Shown here: positions 1 through 6,982 of the stretch, one piece after another
Position numbering within the stretch: position 1 is the stretch's first letter
How the letters are laid out: each line of letters starts with the position of its first letter
Assembly (NCBI GenBank): GCA_002342785.1
Contig: DDQV01000018.1
Coordinates: forward strand, 1-11,504
Length of the DNA stretch: 11,504 nt
Direction: 5' to 3'
Source: Fusobacteriaceae bacterium UBA2433
GTDB lineage: Bacteria; Fusobacteriota; Fusobacteriia; Fusobacteriales; Fusobacteriaceae
Position numbers and translations under genes: made by a program
Notes under the pieces: generated by a model
The model's database searches: none
Told to the model about the DNA's origin: nothing
Seen by the model: the letters and a program-made list of their open reading frames with translations, nothing else

Positions 1-6
1 ATTCAT
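1..6 (-). CDS. Start of a leftward gene, truncated by the window edge
   Basis: The reverse strand reads AAAAAGGAG, then 7 bases, then ATG AAT running off the left edge. A good Shine-Dalgarno sequence and a well-formed promoter (105-110 and 83-88) face the same way, so a leftward gene very probably begins at position 6. Only two codons (Met-Asn) are visible, so nothing can be said about its product. It is divergent from the radical SAM gene at 282 and shares the intergenic region with it. Confidence 0.5.
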
Positions 7-82
7 AGTTGATCTCCTTTTTATTCAAAAAATTTAATTAAATTCTCCAGTAGTTTTTTTATTTTAAGTCTTAATACTAATT

Positions 83-110
83 ATTATACCTTTCTAAAAA
101 TTAATTTCAA
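83..110 (-). promoter_or_regulatory. Sigma-70-type promoter for the leftward edge gene
   Basis: On the reverse strand, TTGAAA (110-105, five of six consensus bases) is followed by a 16-nt spacer and a perfect TATAAT (88-83). Transcription would begin near 76, giving a leader of about 70 nt before the ATG at position 6. The -35 box lies inside the left arm of the inverted repeat at 100-129, a usual place for a repressor site. Confidence 0.6.
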
Positions 111-129
111 AATAATAATTGAAATTAAT
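100..129. repeat. Perfect 11-bp inverted repeat, possible operator
   Basis: ATTAATTTCAA (100-110) is followed by the 8-base spacer AATAATAA and the exact reverse complement TTGAAATTAAT (119-129). It covers the -35 element of the leftward promoter and lies about 40 bp upstream of the rightward one. It is not followed by a T-run, so it is not a terminator. The symmetric arms suit a dimeric DNA-binding protein, but the sequence is nearly all A and T, and in such DNA chance palindromes are common. The regulator is unknown. Confidence 0.45.
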
Positions 130-166
130 CTATTGGTTTTTTCTAAAGATAAAACAAGTTCTTTGG

Positions 167-195
167 TAAACAATATCTTTTATTTGTGATATAAT
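167..195 (+). promoter_or_regulatory. Promoter for the radical SAM gene, extended -10
   Basis: TGA followed by a perfect TATAAT (190-195) forms an extended -10 element. TAAACA (167-172, four of six consensus bases) lies 17 nt upstream as the -35. Initiation near 202 would leave a leader of about 80 nt before the ATG at 282. The same TGTGATA(T/A)AAT pattern is seen upstream of the helicase gene. Confidence 0.6.
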
Positions 196-271
196 TAATG
201 GTGAGATAAAAATACTCTTTCTTATGAATAAATATTAAAATTTATTACAACTAAAAAAAAAGAGTTAATTT

Positions 272-276
272 GGAGG
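272..276 (+). promoter_or_regulatory. Shine-Dalgarno that fixes the radical SAM start
   Basis: GGAGG is followed by 5 nt and then the ATG at 282. The reading frame can be extended to a TTG at 270, but that codon would place the Shine-Dalgarno inside the coding sequence. ATG 282 is therefore the start used. Confidence 0.85.
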
Positions 277-281
277 TAAAG

Positions 282-1478
282 ATGAAAATAAGTAAGATTG
301 AAGCATTAGAATGGTTTAATTATCTAGCAGATATTCCTGTAGATGCAAAAGATGTTTTTGATGAGTATAAAGATATAATTAGATCTACCCAAAGACAGAT
401 AGAAAGATCGTATATGAATGAGGTAGCTGAGATCCAAAGTAATATCGATGGATTAAAAGATATGAAAGGTCGTACATATTATGTTGGAAAAAAAGAGAAA
501 TTTCCTCCAGGATGTATCTCTTGTCTATTTGGTGATGGATTAGGTGGAATTAGAAAAACTCATACCTGTAACCTTAGTTGTAAATTTTGTTACTACCACG
601 ATACTTTAGATTCAGTAGAACCTATTCCAGAAGATATGTGGGATATAGGAGAAGAACTATATGAAACTAAAGATATTGATCTACTACTTTCCATTCAAAA
701 AAAACCATCTGGAATCGCTTACGTATATTTAGAACCATTTATGGAAATTGAAAAATATTATGAAGTGGTAAAAAAATTCTCTGATGCAGGAGTTCATCAA
801 CATATATATACCAACGGTGTTTTATGTACAGACGATAATTTAAAAAAATTAGCTGAAGCTGGATTAGATGAAATAAGATTTAATCTAAGTGCAAGTAACA
901 CTAGTGACCAAGTTATAGAAGCTATGAGATCTGCCCGTAAATATTTTAAATGGGTAGGCATCGAAACTCCTATGAGTCCTGAATTTTTTGAGGAGTTCAT
1001 GGCAAAAAAAGATAAAATTCTTTCTATTGGATTAGATTTTATGAACTGTGCAGAGCTACACCTAGGAACAGAAAATTTAAATAATTATATGGGTGAAAAT
1101 TTTTATACATATAGAAATGGATATATGTCTCCACTTTGGTCTAGAAAAATCACCCTTAAATTTATGGAAATTGCTGTAAAAGAAAATTGGGATATGTTAA
1201 TTCATGACTGTTCTAATCATACAAAATATGCTAGAGAGATCAATAAGATGAAAAACAGTGGCCAATTTGGTTCTAATACCTATATCAGTGAATTTGATAG
1301 ACCACTTATCAGTGCATTTTTACCTATCTTAGAGGATGATAATTTTAAATTTTTAGATTCTGTTCCTCTACCAGCTAAATATAAACTAGAAAATTGTAAA
1401 GAAAATATTGAAGAAATATTAGAAAATTTTTCTTATGATGATGAAATCTATGAAGGTTTTGAAGAATTTGAAGAATAA
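282..1478 (+). CDS. Uncharacterised radical SAM protein
   Basis: The protein has 398 residues from ATG 282. The motif Cys96-x3-Cys100-x2-Cys103 (TCNLSCKFCYY) is the canonical radical SAM cluster site, which binds a [4Fe-4S] cluster and S-adenosylmethionine; the aromatic residue after the second pair is typical. A second pair, Cys78-x2-Cys81 (GCISCLFG), lies just upstream. Together with later Cys residues (MNCAE, HDCSN) it could hold an auxiliary cluster or structural metal. The following region (AYVYLEPFMEI, HIYTNGVL, LDEIRFNL, GIETPM) reads as the beta strands of a partial TIM barrel. The layout recalls the poorly studied proteins related to pyruvate formate-lyase activase (COG2108-like); that assignment is from memory of family appearance. 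The C-terminus is very acidic. No substrate peptide or obvious partner lies next to it; zupT is 88 bp downstream. Substrate and reaction are unknown. Confidence 0.85.
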   Translation: MKISKIEALEWFNYLADIPVDAKDVFDEYKDIIRSTQRQIERSYMNEVAEIQSNIDGLKDMKGRTYYVGKKEKFPPGCISCLFGDGLGGIRKTHTCNLSCKFCYYHDTLDSVEPIPEDMWDIGEELYETKDIDLLLSIQKKPSGIAYVYLEPFMEIEKYYEVVKKFSDAGVHQHIYTNGVLCTDDNLKKLAEAGLDEIRFNLSASNTSDQVIEAMRSARKYFKWVGIETPMSPEFFEEFMAKKDKILSIGLDFMNCAELHLGTENLNNYMGENFYTYRNGYMSPLWSRKITLKFMEIAVKENWDMLIHDCSNHTKYAREINKMKNSGQFGSNTYISEFDRPLISAFLPILEDDNFKFLDSVPLPAKYKLENCKENIEEILENFSYDDEIYEGFEEFEE

Positions 1479-1566
1479 ATAAAAGTATAGATATATAAAT
1501 ATATAAAAGGATTTTTCCCTCTTAAAGAGTATTATATATATAGAATTTATTAGGAGGAGATCTTTT

Positions 1567-2430
1567 ATGCATGAAAATTTTTATATAGCTTTTGGACTAA
1601 CTTTATTTGCAGGGTTAGCTACTGGAATAGGTAGTGCTTTAGCTTTTTTTACAAAACAAACTAACAGAAAATTCCTGTCATTATCTCTTGGATTTTCTGC
1701 TGGAGTTATGATCTATGTTTCCTTTGTTGAGATCTTTGTCAAAGCAAAAATATTTTTAATCGCAGATTTAGGAATGGTAAAGGGAACTTGGGTTACTGTT
1801 ATTTCATTTTTTGGTGGAGTACTTCTCATAGCTATTATCGACAAATTGGTTCCATCTTTTGAAAATCCTCATGAATTAAAAGGTGTTGAAGAAATGATGG
1901 AAATCTCTAATCTAGAAAATGATTTAGAGCAATTAGAAGTAAAGGAAAAAAGTTCAGAAGATCATAAAGACTTTAATCAAGCTATGATGAGAATGGGTTT
2001 ATTTTCTGCTCTTGCTATTGGTATACATAATTTCCCAGAAGGATTAGCTACCTTTGTGGCTACATTAAAAGATCCATCATTGGGATTACCAATTGCAGTT
2101 GCCATAGCTATACATAATATTCCCGAAGGAATAGCTATATCAGTTCCTATCTATTTTGCAACTGGAAATAAAAAGAAAGCATTTTTTTATTCTTTTCTTT
2201 CTGGATTAGCTGAGCCTGTAGGGGCCTTGGTCGGTTATTTGATCTTAATGCCATTTTTATCTGATACAGTATTTGGAATTATTTTTTCTGGAATCGCTGG
2301 AATAATGGTTTTTATATCTTTAGATGAACTTCTCCCTGCAGCACAAAAATATGGAGAGCACCATCTTTCTATCTATGGATTAATTAGTGGTATGGGAGTC
2401 ATGGCTCTCAGTTTACTATTATTTATTTAA
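1567..2430 (+). CDS. zupT: ZIP-family divalent metal transporter (ZupT-like)
   Basis: This 287-residue inner-membrane protein is predicted to import zinc and possibly other divalent metals such as iron or manganese. The two diagnostic ZIP motifs are present: HNFPEG (154-159) and HNIPEG (183-188). Their His, Asn and Glu residues line the metal path in transmembrane helices 4 and 5. About eight hydrophobic helices are visible, starting near residue 5. The cytoplasmic loop at about 100-140 is acidic and carries few His, unlike the His-rich loop of many ZIP proteins. At 287 residues it is somewhat longer than E. coli ZupT (257). The start is ATG 1567 behind a strong AGGAGGAGA. It may be cotranscribed with the radical SAM gene, since no terminator is visible in the 88-bp gap. 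A weak TTGAAG/TATATA pair at 1468-1497 might give it a promoter of its own. Confidence 0.9.
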   Translation: MHENFYIAFGLTLFAGLATGIGSALAFFTKQTNRKFLSLSLGFSAGVMIYVSFVEIFVKAKIFLIADLGMVKGTWVTVISFFGGVLLIAIIDKLVPSFENPHELKGVEEMMEISNLENDLEQLEVKEKSSEDHKDFNQAMMRMGLFSALAIGIHNFPEGLATFVATLKDPSLGLPIAVAIAIHNIPEGIAISVPIYFATGNKKKAFFYSFLSGLAEPVGALVGYLILMPFLSDTVFGIIFSGIAGIMVFISLDELLPAAQKYGEHHLSIYGLISGMGVMALSLLLFI

Positions 2431-2432
2431 TT

Positions 2433-2461
2433 TTGTCTTATTAACGTTTCTGTGATAAAAT
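2433..2461 (+). promoter_or_regulatory. Promoter for the DEAD-box helicase gene
   Basis: TTGTCT (2433-2438), a 17-nt spacer and the extended -10 TGA-TAAAAT (2453-2461) make a plausible promoter inside the 69-bp gap after zupT. Initiation near 2468 gives a leader of about 32 nt. There is no room for the long cold-shock-type leader found on some helicase genes. Confidence 0.5.
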
Positions 2462-2499
2462 ATTAAGTAATAAATTTTTATATATCAAGGAGAAAAAAC

Positions 2500-3783
2500 A
2501 TGTTATTTAATGAATTAAATTTGATTGAACCATTATTAGAAGCCATTAAAAAAAATGGTTATATAGAAGCTACCCCTATACAAGAACAGGCTATTCCACT
2601 TATTATGGACGGAAAAGATCTGATTGGATCAGCACAAACAGGAACTGGTAAAACAGCAGCTTTTTCCCTTCCAATCTTGCAAAAGATTGCTTTAGATGGT
2701 AGATCTAAAGATTTGACTGCATTGATCTTAGCGCCTACTAGAGAACTAGCACTTCAAATAGAAGAAAGTGTTCGTTCATATGGAAAAAATACCAAAGTTA
2801 CTAGTACTGTAATCTTTGGTGGTGTTTCACCAATAAAACAAATACACAAACTTAAAACAGGACCAAATATCATCGTGGCTACCCCTGGTAGACTACTTGA
2901 TTTAATCTCAAAAGGTTATATCAATTTAGAATTAGTAGATCAATTAGTAATTGATGAAGCTGATCGTATGTTAGATATGGGAATGATTATAGAAGTTCGT
3001 AAGATTATTTCAAAATTATCTGAAGAAAGACAAACTATGTTATTTTCTGCTACTATGCCTGATGAGATAAAAGATCTCATTAAAACTGCATTAATTGATC
3101 CTATAGAGATCTCAATATCACCTAAATCTTCTACTGTAGATACTGTTAATCAAAGTATATACTTAGTAGATAAAGGAAATAAGCCAGCTCTACTACTTCA
3201 TGTTTTAAAAAAACATAAGATAAGTTCTGCAATTATTTTTGCTAGAACAAAATTTAGAGCTAATGATATTAATGAGATGTTATTAAATGAAGGTTTTAGC
3301 TCAGATGTTATCCATGGAGAAAGATCTCAATCTGCTAGACAGAGAACTATAAGAGATCTAAAGAGTGGAAATATTAAATTTCTAGTGGCTACAGATCTAG
3401 CTTCTAGAGGTCTTGATATAGACCACCTTTCCCATGTTATAAACTATGATCTTACTAGTATCCCTGAAACTTATGTTCATAGAATTGGTAGAACAGGTAG
3501 AGCAGGTAGTGAAGGTATTTCAATTTCATTTTGTGATCTTGAAGAAAAAAGATTTCTTAGAAATATTCAAAAAACAATAGAGAAAACTATCTATGTTGAA
3601 AAAGATCATCCTTATCACCTTAGAGATACAAAACCTTCTTTTTCTGATTTACAAACAGCTAGAGAGGAAAGAAATAAGAAAAAATATGACTTTAAAGGAA
3701 CTTCTGTTGGAAGGAAAGCTCCTTCTAAAAGAGGTAAAAAAGGTCCTGCTAGAAAACCTAAAAGTATCAAAAAAGGAAATTAA
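2500..3783 (+). CDS. rhlE: DEAD-box ATP-dependent RNA helicase, RhlE-like
   Basis: This 427-residue cytoplasmic RNA helicase carries the full set of superfamily 2 motifs. They are the Q motif (ATPIQEQAIP, 24-33), Walker A (AQTGTGKT, 45-52), Ia (APTREL, 78-83), TPGR (128-131), DEAD (152-155), SAT (183-185), the motif V region VATDLASRGLD (296-306) and motif VI HRIGRTGR (327-334). The opening (F-x-L-x-L, then GY-x-x-x-TPIQ) and the DRMLDMG stretch after DEAD resemble RhlE more than DbpA, CsdA or SrmB. The tail from about 388 is rich in Lys and Arg and probably binds RNA without specificity. RhlE proteins act in ribosome assembly and RNA turnover, often at low temperature; that role is taken from the family. 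The start is ATG 2500 behind AAGGAG. A strong terminator begins 22 bp after the stop codon. Confidence 0.93.
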   Translation: MLFNELNLIEPLLEAIKKNGYIEATPIQEQAIPLIMDGKDLIGSAQTGTGKTAAFSLPILQKIALDGRSKDLTALILAPTRELALQIEESVRSYGKNTKVTSTVIFGGVSPIKQIHKLKTGPNIIVATPGRLLDLISKGYINLELVDQLVIDEADRMLDMGMIIEVRKIISKLSEERQTMLFSATMPDEIKDLIKTALIDPIEISISPKSSTVDTVNQSIYLVDKGNKPALLLHVLKKHKISSAIIFARTKFRANDINEMLLNEGFSSDVIHGERSQSARQRTIRDLKSGNIKFLVATDLASRGLDIDHLSHVINYDLTSIPETYVHRIGRTGRAGSEGISISFCDLEEKRFLRNIQKTIEKTIYVEKDHPYHLRDTKPSFSDLQTAREERNKKKYDFKGTSVGRKAPSKRGKKGPARKPKSIKKGN

Positions 3784-3804
3784 AAAAATTAGATCTACTA
3801 CTAC

Positions 3805-3857
3805 AAAACCTGTAAACTTGACATTAGAAGATACACTGTCAAAGTTTACAGGTTTTT
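3805..3857 (+). terminator. Strong intrinsic terminator after the helicase gene
   Basis: The left arm (3805-3823, AAAACCTGTAAACTTGACA) pairs with 3837-3857 (TGTC, one bulged A, then AGTTTACAGGTTTT) around a 13-nt loop. The stem is long and the right arm runs into TTTTT. The left arm starts with four A, so it could also work weakly in the other direction. It closes the rightward block. Confidence 0.88.
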
Positions 3858-3941
3858 CTATACTTAAAAATAAAAATTAATGCGCTAAGATATCTAAAAA
3901 AACAAAAACTAGAAACTAAAATTAAATTTTTAAAAAATTTG

Positions 3942-3979
3942 AAAAAGATGATTCCTGTAAAATACAGAAACCATCTTTT
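3942..3979 (-). terminator. Intrinsic terminator of the ABC transporter operon
   Basis: Positions 3943-3959 and 3963-3979 form a 17-bp stem with a 3-nt loop. Two positions that mismatch as A-C in plus-strand RNA become G-U wobbles in minus-strand RNA. The stem is therefore complete only when transcribed leftward. A short T-run follows at its leftward end. It lies 23 bp beyond the ATPase stop codon and faces the helicase terminator. Confidence 0.8.
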
Positions 3980-4002
3980 AGTTTTATAAATCATTAGATC
4001 AA

Positions 4003-4793
4003 CTACTTAAATTCCCCGTGTAACTCTACTGGTATACAAATTTTTTTTCCTTTAAATTCTTCTACCCTCACATCTATATCATATAAATTTGATAAATTTT
4101 CATCAGTTATTATTTCCTCAGCTTTTCCAATACAATTCATTTTTCCATCTTTTAAAATGGATGTAAGGCCATTTAATTCTAATGCATGATCAGGAAAATG
4201 TGTTGTCATCAAAACACCCATCCCATTTTCAGTAAATTTTTTTACAAGTTGAATAAATCTATATTGGTTTCCAAAATCGAGGTGAGCTGTCGGTTCATCG
4301 AGAATCAAAAGTTCAGGTTCTTGAGCTAATGCAGAAGCTATCATTACAAGTTGCCTTTCTCCCCCTGATATATCTGTATATGGTTTATCTTTCAGATGAC
4401 CGATTTTTAAAAATTCTAATTTTTCCAATGCAATTTTTTTTCTTTTTTCCCAGGATTTGATAAATACCCCATTTTTGAGGTTAGACCCATCATAACAATA
4501 TCAATTACAGGAAAAGGGAATGTTGGATAGTGATTTTGTGGAATATATGCAATTTTCCTTGCAAGTTCCCTTGCATTGTAATCCTTAACTTCTACACCAT
4601 CAATTAAAACATTACCACTATTTATTTTTAATTCATCAATAATACAGTTTAATAGAGTACTTTTACCTGTTCCATTTGAACCTAAAATACAAAATACATC
4701 TGGTGATTGATACTTAAAAGAAATATTATCAAATATTACACGACTATCATCATAAGAAAAGGATAATTTTTTTACCTCTAACTTCATTCCCAT
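4003..4793 (-). pseudogene. ABC transporter ATPase (FepC/BtuD class), frameshifted
   Basis: This is the ATP-binding subunit of a FecCD-type importer, split between two frames. The first half, from ATG 4793 (or ATG 4787, whose ATGA overlaps the permease stop), has Walker A GSNGTGKST and the Q-loop YIPQN; it reaches a stop at 4416 after reading GKKEKKLHWKN. The second half, in the -1 frame, has the ABC signature ISGGERQL, Walker B LLILDEPTAHLD and the switch His in TTHFPDHA. The change falls at an A8 run on the coding strand (4434-4441 on the plus strand). One more A restores the family-like sequence KKIALEKLEFLKIG and yields about 263 residues, the normal length. The heptamer A AAA AAA is in the phase needed for -1 ribosomal slippage. 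The gene could be a real null, a slippage-expressed gene, a phase-variable tract or a sequencing error. A TTG at 4428 could in theory start the second half, but that piece lacks Walker A and would not work alone. Confidence 0.85.
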
Positions 4794-5809
4794 CTCACCT
4801 TCCCTTTAAAAATAAAATATATAAATACTGGCGTTCCGATGATCCCTGTCACTACTCCTAATGGGATCTCCCCTGCCGTTAAATTTCTACAAATATCATC
4901 AATTAATAAAGTATAACAAATTCCCAAAGAAAAACTTACAGGAATTAATTTTCTAAAATCAGGTCCTACTAAAATTCTTGCCAAATGAGGAATAACAATA
5001 CCAATCCAGCCAATAACTCCTGATATAGATACTACTAAAGCAGTTATGATAGAGCAAATTGAAATAATTAGTGTTCTTTCTTTCTTCACATTTATTCCAT
5101 ACGACTTAGCTTCTTGATCTCCTAAACTAAGAACGTTAATTCTCCAACACATCATAAATATTATTGCCATTGAAATAGTAAATAGTGGTAAAATCATCCA
5201 TAACTTCTGATAAGTAACTGCTGATAGTGTTCCCATCAACCAAAATACAATTTCAGGTAATTTTTCATAAGGATCTGCAACATATTTGATTAAAGCCACT
5301 AAAGATGAAAACAAAGATCCCACTAACATCCCTGACAATACCAATGTCACAGTGGATTTTCTGCCTCTCATTCCCATTAAAAATGTAACACTTACTGCAA
5401 CTAATCCAAATATTAATGCAGATATTTGAATAGGTAAAGAACTAGTAAAAGCACTAGTACTTAAAAGAATAGCAATGGCAGCACCAAATCCTGCACCATG
5501 AGAAATTCCTAAAGTATATGGTGATGCCAGTGGATTTTTAAAAAGACCTTGAAATACTGCTCCTGCAACAGATAATCCTGAACCTGCTAATACTGCACCT
5601 AAAATTCTGGGCATCCTTACTGTCCAAATCATATTAATAGCCAATTTGTTATTTACTAAATCCCTTCCTATAATCTTCCCGATAATTATATTAATAACAT
5701 CAAAAGGACCAATTTTATATGGTCCTAACATTAATGAAACGAGAAAAAAAATTATTGGCAAAATAATTAATGCTATAAAAAAACTTATATCTTTTAATCT
5801 TTTATTCAT
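4784..5809 (-). CDS. FecCD/BtuC-family ABC permease
   Basis: This 341-residue polytopic inner-membrane protein forms the channel of a class II ABC importer for metal-chelate-type substrates, acting as a homodimer. Family signatures are visible: WTVRMPRILGAVLAGSGL, then GAVFQGLFKNPLASPYTLGI, GWIGIVIPHLAR and near the end GEIPLGVVTGIIGTPVF. The hydrophobic pattern fits about nine to ten transmembrane helices, with the first at residues 10-28. Length is normal and no key region is missing. It starts 22 bp after the binding-protein stop, behind AGGAG, and overlaps the ATPase start, which indicates translational coupling. It is the only one of the three transporter genes that is intact. The FecCD family carries ferric siderophores, haem, cobalamin and other metal complexes; sequence alone does not choose among them. 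Confidence 0.92.
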   Translation of the reverse strand: MNKRLKDISFFIALIILPIIFFLVSLMLGPYKIGPFDVINIIIGKIIGRDLVNNKLAINMIWTVRMPRILGAVLAGSGLSVAGAVFQGLFKNPLASPYTLGISHGAGFGAAIAILLSTSAFTSSLPIQISALIFGLVAVSVTFLMGMRGRKSTVTLVLSGMLVGSLFSSLVALIKYVADPYEKLPEIVFWLMGTLSAVTYQKLWMILPLFTISMAIIFMMCWRINVLSLGDQEAKSYGINVKKERTLIISICSIITALVVSISGVIGWIGIVIPHLARILVGPDFRKLIPVSFSLGICYTLLIDDICRNLTAGEIPLGVVTGIIGTPVFIYFIFKGKVRWE

Positions 5810-5831
5810 TTTTATATTCTCCTATACTTAA

Positions 5832-6952
5832 CTAAATAGTCCCTTCAAATTCAACACCGTAAAATCTTTTGTAAAATTCTTTTGCTCTTTTTTCTACTTC
5901 CTCTTTAGTTATTTTATTTGGATAAAATTTATGAGCTAACCATAATTCCCCAACAGCAATACCACCAAGTGTCGGATGTCCCCAAGGTTTTGTCCAGTAA
6001 GGAGAAATAATGATATTATTATATTTGACCGCTTCAATATCTGCCCATTTTGGATCTTTTAAAATATTATCATAAACACCTTTATATCTATCTTGAACAA
6101 TAATAACATCTGAATTCCATTGTACTATCTTTTCAAAATTAACCTGTTTGTATCCTTTAATATCTTTTGCAGCAACGTTTACAGCCCCTGCTCTCTCTAA
6201 TTGACAACCAACATATTTATCTGAACCATATGTCTTATTATTTGGGTTAACTACTAATACTCTAACCCTTTTATCTTTAGGTGTATCTTTTAAAGCATTT
6301 TCTACATATTTTCTATCTGCTATTGTTAAATTCCATAATTTATTTGCTCTGTCTTCTTTGTCAGTTATTTCTCCAAGTTTCTTAACTGCCCATTCCATAC
6401 CTCTAGTATAAGACAAATCAGCATTATTTAATTCTGGACTTAAAGCTTCTTTTTGTTTTCCTCCATCATGAAGAGTTACTACCATAACTGGAATACCAAG
6501 ATCTTCCAATTGTTTTATATATTCTGACTTAAATTGAGATGCAACAATCACTAAATCTGGATTTAGTTTTGCAACTTCTTCTACATTACAACTATCTAAT
6601 GTTCCTGGTGTTGGTAAACTCTCAATTCCTGGGAAAACATCTTTTATATAAGGTCCTAATCTTTTCTCCCAGTTTTGTATTACACCTACAATTTTATCTT
6701 GATCACCAAGCATAGTTAAAGTATCTAATGTATGATGTTCTAAACAAACAATTCTTTTAACGGTCCCTTTTAGTTTCACTTCATGACCATTTTGATCTAA
6801 AAAATTAAATTTTGTTGAATCTTGTTTTTTTCTTGAGTTACATCTTGAATTTTTTCATTACTTTTGTTATTACATCCTCCAAAGAGTAAAGCTGTAGTAA
6901 CTAAAAATATACATATTAAAGTATATTTCATTTTTGTTAATTTTTTTATCAT
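5832..6952 (-). pseudogene. ABC substrate-binding lipoprotein, frameshifted near its N-terminus
   Basis: The real start is ATG 6952 behind GGAGGG at a 7-nt spacing. It encodes a lipoprotein signal peptide: a basic start (MIKKLTKMKY), a hydrophobic core and the lipobox LFGGC with lipidated Cys27. This frame stops at 6797-6799 after 51 residues. The mature domain continues in the -1 frame (KFNFLDQNGHEVKLKGTVKRIV), and its first in-frame ATG is at 6779. An A7 run (6825-6831 on the plus strand) lies between them. One extra A there fuses the parts as TQEKKQDSTKFNFLDQNG and gives about 373 residues. The heptamer A AAA AAC is in phase for -1 slippage. The mature part is a class III helical-backbone binding protein (TroA/BtuF/FepB fold), with two lobes and late motifs WADIEAV and PWGHPTLGGIAVGELWLA. 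A product starting at 6779 would lack secretion and lipidation and should not serve as a binding protein. The ligand is unknown; a His-His pair (CLEHHT) sits after the first strand. Confidence 0.85.
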
Positions 6953-6982
6953 TTCTATCCCTCCATTATTTATTCCTTTAGA

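Noticed and set aside
270..281. TTG start at 270 for the radical SAM gene
   Set aside because: The Shine-Dalgarno GGAGG would lie inside the coding sequence; ATG 282 has correct spacing.
797..1000. Reverse-strand open frame inside the radical SAM gene
   Set aside because: It lies wholly within a well-supported gene, has no ribosome binding site of its own and no recognisable family character.
1508..1535. Terminator between the radical SAM gene and zupT
   Set aside because: Only very short pairings exist (for example CTCTT/AAGAG) and no U-run follows a stable stem.
3593..3880. Rightward open frame overlapping the 3' end of the helicase gene and the terminator
   Set aside because: It is an alternate-frame reading of the Lys-rich helicase tail that runs through the terminator hairpin. 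It has a Lys/Leu-repetitive composition and no Shine-Dalgarno.
5646..5831. Rightward open frame opposite the permease start
   Set aside because: It is an antisense reading of a hydrophobic permease N-terminus, which naturally gives a hydrophobic-looking frame. There is no supporting start signal.
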